Below are positions 7,016-14,900 of a stretch of 64,000 nt of DNA, in pieces. The DNA comes from Amycolatopsis sp. WAC 01376 (GTDB lineage: Bacteria > Actinomycetota > Actinomycetes > Mycobacteriales > Pseudonocardiaceae), in NCBI RefSeq assembly GCF_003947415.1, contig NZ_QHKL01000004.1, positions 186,001 to 250,000 of the forward strand. The letters are read 5' to 3'. The first letter of the stretch is position 1. Each line of letters starts with the position of its first letter. Under the pieces are notes generated by a model that ran no database searches, had not been told where the DNA came from, and worked only from the letters and a program-made list of their open reading frames with translations. A program made the position numbers and the translations under genes.

Positions 7016-7705
7016 TCAAGACCCCGAGCAGCAGCCACCGGCGGGAGCGGCACCCTCGTAAGCGTCGTGCCAGTTCCACCACTCGTAAGGCGGCGTCTGC
7101 GGATAGCCCTCCGGCGAGTCCTCCCACTCCTCCTGCCGCCCCAGCGCGGTGATGTCGAGGTAGCTCCACGTGCCACCCATCGCTTCGTCGCCGCGGGCAT
7201 CGACGAAGTACGTGCGGAACACCTGGTCGCCTTCGCGGATGAAGGCGTTGGTGCCGTGCCATTCGCCGACCCCGAAGTCGACGTCGAAGTCGCTGGTGAT
7301 CGTGTACCACGGCATCGTCCAGCCCATCCGCGCCTTCAGCCGCGTGATGTCCGGCTGTGTGCCCCGCGAGGCGAAGGCCAAAGTGGTGTCGCGGGCGTTC
7401 AGATGCGCGACGTGCGCGACCTGATCGGCGATCAGTGAGCAGCCTTTGCAGGCGTGGTCGGGAAAACCCTCCACCCCGGGATCGAAGAAGGCCCGGTAGA
7501 CGATCAGCTGGCGGCGTCCTTCGAACAGGTCGAGCAGGTTCACCGTCCCGGACGGACCGTCGAACTCGTACGGCTTCTCGATCGCGACCCACGGCATGCG
7601 CCGCCGCTCGGCCGCCAGCGCGTCACGGGCGCGGGTCAGCTCCTTTTCCTTCACCAGCAGACGAAGCCGCGCCTCTTCCCATTCCGCCTGCGAGACGATG
7701 TTCAT
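7016..7705 (-). CDS. DUF899 thioredoxin-like protein
   Basis: 229 residues matching DUF899: FEGRRQLIVYRAFFDPG, the cysteine-containing FPDHACKGCSLIADQ, ARMGWTMPWYTI and the C-terminal YEWWNWHDAYEG. The fold is thioredoxin-related and the reaction is not established. The ATG at 7705 overlaps the stop of the SRPBCC gene (ATGA), which fixes the start. Last gene of the ArsR-SRPBCC operon. Genes of this kind often sit with AHSA1-like proteins in actinobacteria. The C-terminus ends GGCCSGS, an extra vicinal cysteine pair. Confidence 0.85.
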   Translation of the reverse strand: MNIVSQAEWEEARLRLLVKEKELTRARDALAAERRRMPWVAIEKPYEFDGPSGTVNLLDLFEGRRQLIVYRAFFDPGVEGFPDHACKGCSLIADQVAHVAHLNARDTTLAFASRGTQPDITRLKARMGWTMPWYTITSDFDVDFGVGEWHGTNAFIREGDQVFRTYFVDARGDEAMGGTWSYLDITALGRQEEWEDSPEGYPQTPPYEWWNWHDAYEGAAPAGGCCSGS

Positions 7706-8151
7706 CCCGCCAGCTCCGCGGGCAGGACGCTTCGCCGGTTCGGCTGCCCCTCGCCGGTCGTGATCAGCTCGCGCAGGCTGGTGCCGACGTAGAAGGTCCA
7801 TGCCTTGTGGCAGACGTCGAAGCATTCGTAGTCCGGGACCAGCCCGTGGTGGGTGAAGCGCGCTTCGGTCTTGCCGTCCTTCTCGGCGATCTCGAACGTG
7901 ATCGTGGTGCCGACCCATTCCGTCTTGTCGCGGGTGAAGTCGAAGTGGTTCTCGAGGACCAGCCAGGACACCTTGCGGCCCGGTACGGACTCCGTGATCC
8001 GCATCCGGCAGCGGTGGAGCTCCTCGTAGTGGTACTCGAACTCGTCGCCGGCGTGCACGACCTCCTCCGACCACCACCCGCGGACGTCGTTGAAGGCGTC
8101 GAAGACCTGTTGCGGCGTCTGGTCCACGGTGAAACTCGTCGTAAAGCTCAT
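7702..8151 (-). CDS. SRPBCC (AHSA1-like) domain protein
   Basis: 149 residues with a START/AHSA1 pattern: FTVDQTPQQVFDAFNDVRGWW at the N-terminus, VSWLVLENHFDF and GTTITFEIAEKDGKTEARFT in the middle, and a final helix. Such domains bind hydrophobic ligands. It overlaps ArsR upstream (ATGA) and DUF899 downstream, so translation is probably coupled. It shares the fold with the first gene of the operon but little sequence. Function beyond ligand binding is unknown. Confidence 0.82.
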   Translation of the reverse strand: MSFTTSFTVDQTPQQVFDAFNDVRGWWSEEVVHAGDEFEYHYEELHRCRMRITESVPGRKVSWLVLENHFDFTRDKTEWVGTTITFEIAEKDGKTEARFTHHGLVPDYECFDVCHKAWTFYVGTSLRELITTGEGQPNRRSVLPAELAG

Positions 8152-8483
8152 GATGTTCCCTCCAAATGGTCTTTGAGTGCCGCGAGCGGCCCGTCCCAGT
8201 CGCGGGCGAGCGCGGCGAGGAATTGCTGGGCGACCTGCATCGGCGCCGAATGCAGCCGATAGCGGACGCGGCGCCGCTCCCCCTGCTCCGGGATCACCAG
8301 CCCGGCGTCGGTGAGCAGTGCGAGGTGCTTGGCGATGGCCTGCCGCGTGATCGGCAGCCGGTCGGCGAGGTCGGTCGCCGTGGCCGGGCCGCCCGTGGCG
8401 AGGACGGCGAGAATGCTCCGCCTGCTCGGGTCGGCCAGTGCGACGAAGACCTGTTCGGCGATCGCTTCGGTGTCAGGCGGCAT
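8148..8483 (-). CDS. ArsR-family transcriptional regulator
   Basis: 111 residues with a winged helix-turn-helix: LADPSRRSILAVLATGG, ATDLADRLPITRQAIAKHLA (recognition helix near 45-55) and the wing ERRRVRYRL. No cysteine metal site is visible, which fits the subfamily that pairs with SRPBCC genes rather than metal sensors. The gene overlaps its neighbours on both sides in a four-gene operon. The long palindrome at 8922-8967 in front of the operon is its probable autoregulatory operator. Confidence 0.88.
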   Translation of the reverse strand: MPPDTEAIAEQVFVALADPSRRSILAVLATGGPATATDLADRLPITRQAIAKHLALLTDAGLVIPEQGERRRVRYRLHSAPMQVAQQFLAALARDWDGPLAALKDHLEGTS

Positions 8484-8904
8484 CGAGGTATTCGATCAGT
8501 TCACCCAGTTCGGCCGCCCACCCCTTCGTGTTCCCTTCGAACGCGACACGGTGAGCGTCGTCCGGCAGCTGGGAAAAGCCGGATTCGACGACGGTGAGCC
8601 GCGTACCGGCACCGGCCGGTACGAGGGTGAACTCGACGTAGGTGCGGCGAGGATCGTCGTCGGGAAGACCGTAGATGTTCCAGGTGAAGCCGAAGATCTC
8701 CGGCTCTTCGACGCGCTCGACACGCATCTCCGCTTTGTGCCCCTCGTCCCATTTCATCTCGGCCTCACCACCGGGCCGCAGATCGATGCTCGCCTGGTTC
8801 CCGAACCAGGTGCCCAGCCCCTCGGCCGTGGTCAGCGCGGCCCAGACCTTCGCGGGCGGATGGGCGATTTCGACGGTGCGTTCGATCCGGTCGGGGAATC
8901 CCAC
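8473..8904 (-). CDS. SRPBCC (AHSA1-like) domain protein, first gene of ArsR operon
   Basis: 143 residues from GTG 8904, chosen because a GAGGAGG ribosome-binding site stands five bases upstream; an ATG 21 bases further up lacks one. Motifs are RIERTVEIAHPPAKVWAALT, GTWFGNQASIDLRPGGEAE and GFTWNIY, then the C-terminal helix HRVAFEGNTKGWAAELGEL. It is a typical Activator-of-Hsp90-homologue-like small ligand-binding protein. It overlaps arsR by 11 bases. Confidence 0.83.
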   Translation of the reverse strand: MGFPDRIERTVEIAHPPAKVWAALTTAEGLGTWFGNQASIDLRPGGEAEMKWDEGHKAEMRVERVEEPEIFGFTWNIYGLPDDDPRRTYVEFTLVPAGAGTRLTVVESGFSQLPDDAHRVAFEGNTKGWAAELGELIEYLDAA

Positions 8905-8921
8905 GACGGCCTCCTCAAGTA

Positions 8922-8967
8922 GCAATCAATCGGTTGCTATAACTTTGTATAGCAACCAACCGATTGC
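8922..8967. promoter_or_regulatory. ArsR operator overlapping the operon promoter
   Basis: Inverted repeat with 20-bp arms (8922-8941 and 8948-8967) of which 17 pairs match, separated by 6 bases. On the minus strand a TTGACG -35 begins at the outer edge and a TATACA/TACAAA -10 lies in the spacer, so a bound repressor would block polymerase. The half-site caatcggttg occurs in both arms. Confidence 0.72.
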
Positions 8968-8979
8968 GTCAAGGGCGGA

Positions 8980-10380
8980 TCAGGAAGCCGTGTACAGCGC
9001 GCCGAGGAACTCCAGCAGCAGCCGCTCGCGTAACGGGCCGGGCGCGGTGGCCAGCAAGGCGTTGATCTCCGCCATCCGGGTGGGCAGACCCGCGTCGCCG
9101 CCGAGACCGGCGGCCGCCAACAGCCCGGCGAACTGTTCCGGCGTCAACGTCGCGGGGTCCAGCGCGGCGACGAACTCGGCCACCTGCGGATCGACGACGA
9201 CCGGCCCGGCCTCGCGGGCGGCCACGACCGCGGCACCCAGGGTATCGAGGAACTCGTTTTTACTGGCCCTGTTCGCGGCGGTCACGGTCAGGTGCAGGTT
9301 CGCGGGCGACGACTCGTGGGCGAACTGCGGCTGGACGTACCAGCCGCGCTCCCGCATCTCGTCCGCGACGGTGAACAGGTCGAATCCGGCGCCGTCCGCC
9401 ACGGTGAACGCGAGCAGGGTCGCCACCGGATCGCCGAGGACGCGCAATCCATCGAGCGTCTCGATCCCGGCGCGGATCTCCACGGCCGCGTCGCGTGCCG
9501 CCGAAGCCAGCTTCGCGTAACCCTCGTCGCCGACGTGGCGCACGACCGCCCACGCCGCGGCCAGCGGACCACCGGACCGCGTGCTCTGCAGTGTGGTGTT
9601 CAGCATCGTGTAGCCGGGCCAGTCGGCGCTGGCGAAGTACTGCGTCCGACGGAGTCCGGCGTTGGCGTGCAAGAGAACCGACACGCCTTTCGGGCAGTAG
9701 GCGTATTTGTGCAGGTCCACCGAGACACTGGTGACGCCGGGAACGTCGAACCCGAACGGACCGAGCCCCAGGTACGGCAGCACCCAGCCGCCGTTGCAGG
9801 CGTCGACATGGAAGCGGACGCCGTCGAGCAGCGCGGCGATCTCCGGGATCGGGTCCAGGACGCCGTGGGCGTACGACGGAGCGCTCGCGACGACGAGGAC
9901 CGTGCTGTCGTCGACGGCTGCGGCCATCGCCTCGGGAACGGCGCGGAAGGTCACCGGGTCGACCGGCACCGAAACCACGCGGACACCGAAGAAATGCGCC
10001 GCCTTGTGGAACGCGGCATGCGCGGTCGTGGGCAGCACGATGCTCGGCGAAGACACGTCCGGACGCGCGTCGCGGGCGGCCAGGACCGCGAGCATGCACG
10101 ACTCCGTGCCACCCGAGGTCACCGAGCCGACCGTCTCCGCCGTCCCGCCCAGCAGACGCGCGGCGGAGCCGACGAGGTCGTTCTCCATCCGCAGCAGGCT
10201 GGGGAAAGCGGTCGGGTCCAGCCCGTTGGCCGACGAAGCCAGCGCGTGCGCCGCCGCACCGAGTTCGTCCACTTCGGACAGACCGCTGTCGTAGACATAC
10301 GCGAGCGTCCGGCCTCCGTGCGTCGGCAGGTCGCCCGCGCGCAGTTCCCGAAGCTCCTTCAGGACGTCCTCGGCGGTCAC
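8980..10380 (-). CDS. PLP-dependent lyase/decarboxylase, sphingosine-1-phosphate lyase-like
   Basis: 466 residues from GTG 10380 (GTGA overlap with the transporter gene). Fold-type I PLP enzyme of the group II decarboxylase/S1P-lyase branch: SVTSGGTESCMLAVLAARD near 100, HVDACNGGWVLPYLG near 190, and the PLP lysine in SVDLHKYAYCPKG near 225. The last motif is close to the THKYGYAPKG of S1P lyases. In eukaryotes and some bacteria that enzyme splits sphingosine-1-phosphate into an aldehyde and phosphoethanolamine. The operon also encodes ceramidase and sphingomyelinase-like proteins, which supports that role. No sphingosine kinase is seen nearby, so an amino-acid decarboxylase remains possible. 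Confidence 0.75.
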   Translation of the reverse strand: MTAEDVLKELRELRAGDLPTHGGRTLAYVYDSGLSEVDELGAAAHALASSANGLDPTAFPSLLRMENDLVGSAARLLGGTAETVGSVTSGGTESCMLAVLAARDARPDVSSPSIVLPTTAHAAFHKAAHFFGVRVVSVPVDPVTFRAVPEAMAAAVDDSTVLVVASAPSYAHGVLDPIPEIAALLDGVRFHVDACNGGWVLPYLGLGPFGFDVPGVTSVSVDLHKYAYCPKGVSVLLHANAGLRRTQYFASADWPGYTMLNTTLQSTRSGGPLAAAWAVVRHVGDEGYAKLASAARDAAVEIRAGIETLDGLRVLGDPVATLLAFTVADGAGFDLFTVADEMRERGWYVQPQFAHESSPANLHLTVTAANRASKNEFLDTLGAAVVAAREAGPVVVDPQVAEFVAALDPATLTPEQFAGLLAAAGLGGDAGLPTRMAEINALLATAPGPLRERLLLEFLGALYTAS

Positions 10381-11681
10381 GACCGGCGCTCCAGCACCGA
10401 CCTGCGCAGCAGCGGGATGCCCAGCACGATCAGCACGGCCGGGAGGATCGACGCGCCGAGCAGGATCGCCGTGAGCGCGCTGTCCGGCTGCGCGGCCTTG
10501 GCGTCGAGACTGGACTGGTATCCGCCGAACTGCAGCACGAGGCCCCACAGGCCCGGTCCGAGCGCGAGCCCCAACGTCTCGGACGCCGTCCAGACGCCGG
10601 CCGCGACCCCGGCCCTGGTCTCGCCGGTCCGCTCCTCCTCGTCGCTGATCAGATCCGGCAGGATCGCCAGTGGGAACACCGAAATCCCCGCGTAGCCGAC
10701 ACCGCAGAAGGCGACGAACACCATCGTGACGGCGAACGGGAACACCTCGGCGCCGAGGAGCCCGAGCAGGCCGATGCCGAACGCGGCGGTGGCGATCCGG
10801 AACCCGGCCAGCTTCCCGAGGCTCGCCCCGAGCCGCGGCCACAGCGGCATGGTGAGCAGCGCCGGGCCGACGAAACCGACGAACAGGACCGTCGCATAGC
10901 CCGAGCTGCCGAGGATCCGCTCCGCGAAGTACGGGATCGCGGCCAGCACCGTGCCGATGCCGAGCGCCTGGATGAAGTACACCCCGAGCAGCCAGCGGAA
11001 CGGCCGCCACTGCGCGAGCGTCCGGAGCAGTTCACGCGGGCTCACCGTGTTCGGCCGCAGCGCGCCGACGGGAGCGCCCTTCAGCCCGAAGTACACGCCG
11101 AGTGTCGCGAGCAGGATGATCACGGCGATGAACAGGCCCATCACGCGGTAGCCGGCGACACCGCCGATGAGCTCGGTGATCGCGGGCGCGCCACCGCCGG
11201 AGACCAGGATGGCGACCGCGAGGAAACCGATCCGGACGCTGGTCAGCTTCGTGCGCTCTTCTGCCGAGTCCGTCAGCTCGGCGGGCAGCGCGTTGAACGG
11301 CACCTGGAAGAACGCGTACGCGGTGGCGCACAACAGGAACACGACGATCACGTAGATCGCGTCGGGTACCGGGCCACCGAGGCCGGGGTGTGCGAACAGG
11401 GCCGCGAAGAGAATCGAGACGCCGATGCCGCCGTAGAGCAGGAACCGGCGCCGGCTGCCGGTGCGGACCATGTCCGCGTCCGACAGCCTTCCCGCGATCG
11501 GGTTGAAGAGCACGTCCCACGCCTTGGGAACGAACACGATCAGACCGGCCACGCCCGCCGCGACGCCCATCGTGTCGGTGAGGTACTTGAGGAGGAGCAA
11601 ACCGGGAACGGTGCCGAAAGCGCCGGTGACGAACGAGCCGAGCGAGTAGCGGTACCTCGTCCGTGCTGGCAGCGTGGCCAT
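10377..11681 (-). CDS. MFS transporter of the GPH (glycoside-pentoside-hexuronide) type
   Basis: 434 residues with about 12 hydrophobic segments. The pattern YSLGSFVTGAFGTVPGLLLL with KAWDVLFNPIAGRLSD at the start, and FFQVPFNALPAELT in the middle, fits GPH-type cation symporters. The ATG at 11681 has a GAGGAGG-like site; a longer form would run into the phosphodiesterase gene. Third gene of the sphingolipid-type operon, overlapping the PLP gene (GTGA). In this context it may import the sphingoid product or phosphocholine; this is inference. Confidence 0.8.
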   Translation of the reverse strand: MATLPARTRYRYSLGSFVTGAFGTVPGLLLLKYLTDTMGVAAGVAGLIVFVPKAWDVLFNPIAGRLSDADMVRTGSRRRFLLYGGIGVSILFAALFAHPGLGGPVPDAIYVIVVFLLCATAYAFFQVPFNALPAELTDSAEERTKLTSVRIGFLAVAILVSGGGAPAITELIGGVAGYRVMGLFIAVIILLATLGVYFGLKGAPVGALRPNTVSPRELLRTLAQWRPFRWLLGVYFIQALGIGTVLAAIPYFAERILGSSGYATVLFVGFVGPALLTMPLWPRLGASLGKLAGFRIATAAFGIGLLGLLGAEVFPFAVTMVFVAFCGVGYAGISVFPLAILPDLISDEEERTGETRAGVAAGVWTASETLGLALGPGLWGLVLQFGGYQSSLDAKAAQPDSALTAILLGASILPAVLIVLGIPLLRRSVLERRS

Positions 11682-11715
11682 GATCCTCCTCGAGGCGATT
11701 CTCCCGATGAAGGCC

Positions 11716-12675
11716 TCAGTATTGGATCTTGGCCACCACCGGGTAGTGGTCGGAGGGAATCGTGCCACCGTCGTAATGCACGAGCTGTACCGGGCCGACA
11801 GCGGCGAGTGGACGGCCGCCCGCGCTCACGGCGCCGACGTAGTCCAGCGAGTCGCGGTAGGTCGCCGGAACGGACTTCGCCGCGTTCGGGTTCGTGGCCG
11901 CGTCGAAGGTGTACGAGCCTTCGCCCGTTGTGCGGAGGATGCCGCCGAGGAAGGCTTCGCCCTGCTGGACCTGCGTCCGGCCGAGCGAGTCCTTGCGCGT
12001 CTGCCCGGCCCAGTACTCGATGTTCAGGTCGCCGGCGACGACGACCGGCTCGGCCGCGGGCGCGTATTTCGTGACCAGATCCCGGATCTCGCCGAGCTGC
12101 GCCATCCGGATGTCGTGCGCCTTCGGCAGCGTCTCCGGCCCCTCGTCGGCCTGCATGTGGGTGCCCGCGATCCAGAGCGGCTTCCCGTTGACGACCAGCC
12201 GGGCGAGCGCGGCGCCCTTGTTGGACAGGTAATCCGCGGTGCCGGAGTAGGAATTGCGGAAGACCAGCTGATGTTGTTCGGTCACCGGCGCCTTGCTGAG
12301 GACGGTGACCCCGCCGTTGACCACGACGGGGGAATTCGAGCAGTTCCCGTTCACCGTGGTCCAGCCCGGCGAGGTGCCGCAGTACTGGCCGACGAGCGGG
12401 GTCTGGTGCGGCCAGACGTCCTTCAGCCGGTTCCGCAGTTCCTCCGCCTGGGCGCTGAAAGCCTCGTCCAGGACGACGACGTCGGCGTCGTTCGCGCGGA
12501 TGACGTCCTCCGCCGCGCGAGCCCTGGCCTGTTTGTCCGAACTGTTCGGGCTGGCGATCCAGGGCAGCTGCCAGATGTTGAACGCCATGACCTTCACCGA
12601 GACCGCGGCCTGCGCGGGTACGGCGGTTCCGGCGAACATCGCGGCGGCGATGGCGAGTACGGCGAGCTTCCGCAC
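11716..12675 (-). CDS. Secreted sphingomyelinase-type phosphodiesterase
   Basis: 319 residues from GTG 12675 with a GGAAGGATC site upstream. N-terminal Sec signal (RKLAVLAIAAAMFAGTAVPA, cut after AQA). It belongs to the endonuclease/exonuclease/phosphatase fold: VKVMAFNIWQLPW near 28, DADVVVLDEAF near 64, AGTHMQADEGP, VVVAGDLNIEYW and the C-terminal IPSDHYPVVAKIQY. The layout, including NIWQLPW after the signal peptide, resembles bacterial neutral sphingomyelinases that release phosphocholine and ceramide. The ceramidase gene directly upstream supports this. A phospholipase C-like activity on other lipids is the alternative. Confidence 0.8.
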   Translation of the reverse strand: MRKLAVLAIAAAMFAGTAVPAQAAVSVKVMAFNIWQLPWIASPNSSDKQARARAAEDVIRANDADVVVLDEAFSAQAEELRNRLKDVWPHQTPLVGQYCGTSPGWTTVNGNCSNSPVVVNGGVTVLSKAPVTEQHQLVFRNSYSGTADYLSNKGAALARLVVNGKPLWIAGTHMQADEGPETLPKAHDIRMAQLGEIRDLVTKYAPAAEPVVVAGDLNIEYWAGQTRKDSLGRTQVQQGEAFLGGILRTTGEGSYTFDAATNPNAAKSVPATYRDSLDYVGAVSAGGRPLAAVGPVQLVHYDGGTIPSDHYPVVAKIQY

Positions 12676-12692
12676 GAAAGATCCTTCCGGGG

Positions 12693-14708
12693 TCAGGAGA
12701 CGACGAACGTCCGCGAGGTTCCGCTGAACGCGGAGATCGCCCCGTTCCAGCCGTTCTTCCAGTTGCCGAAGTGGACCACGCGATATTTGCCGATCGGGGC
12801 GTTCGCGGGGATCTTCCAGTGGACGACGGCTTTCGATTCGGCGACGAACGTCCGCGCCCAGTGGTATTTCGTGTCCCAGTCGCCGTCGTCGGCGTGCCTG
12901 ATCCACTTGCCGTCGACCAGCCGCTGGATCTCCAGGAACGTGCCACCGCGCCGCAGATCGTTCTTCGGATGCCCGGTGACGAACTCGACCGCGACCTGTT
13001 CGCCGCGCGCGTAGGTGCTCTTCGCGTCGGCCAGGACGCCACCGAAGCCCTTGAACGCGGGCGCGCTGTCGAACACGACCCCAGGCTGGAAGTTGATCAG
13101 CTTGCCGCGCAGATCCCGGGGTGTGGGCCCGTGCGGAACCGTCGTCCCGGCCTTCATCGCGGCCGCGAGCTTGGCGAATTCCTGCTGGTACGCCGGAAGC
13201 GTGTAGCGGCCGTACAGGGTCGACGCGCCTTCGTACTGCTGCGAGTCGTACTCCTCGGGCGTGGTGACGTACTGGCTGTACGCGTTCGCGTAGCCCTGGA
13301 CGAGCACGTTCTCCAGCGGGATACCGAGTTCGGCGGCGACGGTCCGGCGCAGGCGCAGCCCGGCGACGATGGTCAGCTCGGCGGGCACGGCCACGAGGTG
13401 CAGCTGTCCGATCCGGACGATCTGCAGCGGCAGGACCTCCGGCGTCCACGGATACGGCTTCATCGCGCCGAACGGCACCGCGATCACCTTCGGCGCGTGC
13501 GCGTCGGCGAGCGCCTGCGGGATCGGCGCGTCGATGCCGCCGAGCCAGTCGATGAACGGGTTCTTCACGCCTTCCGGCAGGGGCAGGCCGGGGCCGTCCT
13601 CGCGGCTTCCCGCCAGCATCGACACGCCGATCGCGGCCGTGCAGGTGCGCTGGGGCCGCCCGTTCGGCGTGTACTTCGCGTCGACGGCGACGTCGGACAT
13701 GTCCACGTAACACATCCGGTGGTCGACACCCCCGATCACAGCTTCGGCGGCAGCGTCGAAAGCGCTCTTGGCCGCACGGAACTGGAGGTCGCCGATGGTG
13801 CGGGTGTTCTCGAACTCGGTTTCGGGCGTGCCGGGTTCGAGATTCAGGTTCGGGCTCATGTCGCCGGTGTTGGTCTGCGGGAACGCGGCGACGAACCGCG
13901 GGTTCCCGTCGAGATAGCGCACGCCGGCGTGGTCGTGCTCCCATTCGTAGGCGGCGTACCCCTTGTTGTCGCCGCTGATCAGGTGGTTGCCATTGCTCAT
14001 CGACGTACCGTGCGTGGCGAACCAGCTGATCGCGCCGACGTCGACCCCGTTCTGGCTGAACCGCAGCACCGTGACGGCCGGGTCGATCGCCTGCGGGAAG
14101 TGGTCCTTGTCCGCCTTCGGGTTCAGGTCGAAGGCCTTGCGGGAGCGGTTGACGCTCGCCTTGGTCAGCTCCGCGCGCCCGAGCCGGATCGTCCCGGGCG
14201 CGAGGTTCGCGTGCGCCCGGCTGATCGCCTCGAAGATCCCGTCGACATGCGCGTCGTACACCTGTTGCTGGAAGCCGAGGATCGCCAGATCGTAAGCGGC
14301 GTAATGGGAATCCCCGCCGCACGCGGAATGGGTGTGCGTGGCGTTGAGGAGCACGTTCTGTTCGGTGTACAGGTCGCCGTACGCGGCCTGGAGCTTGCGC
14401 AGCACGCCCTGGTGGACGGACTGGAACAGCGCGCCGAGGTCGGCGGTGACGAAGGCGATCCGCTTGGCACCGTCGTCGACCACGAAAGCCCGCGCGCGGG
14501 TGCGGAGGTGGATGCCCGCGGTCTGCTGCTGCGGCATCGAGTAGCCCATCATGCCGTTCTCGGCCGCCGGGCCGGTGACGTCGGAGATGCCTACGCCGAC
14601 ACGGAAACCCCGTGATGGCGCCGCTTGTGCGGATTGGGCGCCGAGCACGCTCGCCGCGACCGGCAACGCCGCCGCGCCCGCCAGAACCCGCCTCCGGCTC
14701 ACCGTCAT
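12693..14708 (-). CDS. Neutral/alkaline ceramidase, Tat-exported
   Basis: 671 residues from ATG 14708 with a GGGAGG site; an ATG 39 bases upstream lacks one and lies on the operator. Twin-arginine signal SRRRVLAGAAALPVAAS. The body matches neutral ceramidase: RVGVGISDVTGP, GYSMPQQQTAGIHLRTRARA, the zinc-site region NATHTHSACGGD and the nucleophile motif QTNTGDMSPNL near 285, then a C-terminal immunoglobulin-like domain. It hydrolyses ceramide to sphingosine and fatty acid. First gene of an operon that continues with a sphingomyelinase-like enzyme, transporter and S1P-lyase-like enzyme. Expression may depend on the palindrome at 14724-14756. Confidence 0.9.
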   Translation of the reverse strand: MTVSRRRVLAGAAALPVAASVLGAQSAQAAPSRGFRVGVGISDVTGPAAENGMMGYSMPQQQTAGIHLRTRARAFVVDDGAKRIAFVTADLGALFQSVHQGVLRKLQAAYGDLYTEQNVLLNATHTHSACGGDSHYAAYDLAILGFQQQVYDAHVDGIFEAISRAHANLAPGTIRLGRAELTKASVNRSRKAFDLNPKADKDHFPQAIDPAVTVLRFSQNGVDVGAISWFATHGTSMSNGNHLISGDNKGYAAYEWEHDHAGVRYLDGNPRFVAAFPQTNTGDMSPNLNLEPGTPETEFENTRTIGDLQFRAAKSAFDAAAEAVIGGVDHRMCYVDMSDVAVDAKYTPNGRPQRTCTAAIGVSMLAGSREDGPGLPLPEGVKNPFIDWLGGIDAPIPQALADAHAPKVIAVPFGAMKPYPWTPEVLPLQIVRIGQLHLVAVPAELTIVAGLRLRRTVAAELGIPLENVLVQGYANAYSQYVTTPEEYDSQQYEGASTLYGRYTLPAYQQEFAKLAAAMKAGTTVPHGPTPRDLRGKLINFQPGVVFDSAPAFKGFGGVLADAKSTYARGEQVAVEFVTGHPKNDLRRGGTFLEIQRLVDGKWIRHADDGDWDTKYHWARTFVAESKAVVHWKIPANAPIGKYRVVHFGNWKNGWNGAISAFSGTSRTFVVS

Positions 14709-14723
14709 GAGTCGCACCTCCCG

Positions 14724-14756
14724 GCCACGAACATGAACCGACTTCATGTTCGTGGC
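14724..14756. promoter_or_regulatory. Perfect palindromic operator of the ceramidase operon
   Basis: Perfect 14-bp arms around a 5-nt spacer (ccgac), core acgaacatgaa/ttcatgttcgt, directly upstream of the ceramidase ribosome-binding site. This is the geometry of a dimeric repressor or activator site. No regulator gene lies next to the operon, so the protein that binds it is unknown. Confidence 0.6.
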
Positions 14757-14821
14757 GGGGACGCTACGTGATGGGCCTCACTGTCGCAACCCACGAACGG
14801 CCGGGTTCCGATGACGGGAAA

Positions 14822-14876
14822 TGTCATGAAAGGGTCGTTCAGGACGAAATATGTCCTGAACGACCCTTTCATGACA
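14822..14876. terminator. Perfect 24-bp hairpin after the LLM oxidoreductase gene
   Basis: Arms 14822-14845 and 14853-14876 pair without mismatch around a 7-nt loop. It lies between the 3' end of the gene at 14901 and the promoter of the ceramidase operon. It shares the tgaaaggg/ccctttca style of the other long hairpins in this window. Confidence 0.7.
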
Positions 14877-14900
14877 CACGCGCGTTTCTCGACCGAGCAG

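Noticed and set aside
7016..8077. Longer reading frame joining DUF899 to the upstream SRPBCC region
   Set aside because: The extra part is out of frame with the real SRPBCC gene; ATG 7705 with the ATGA overlap is the natural start.
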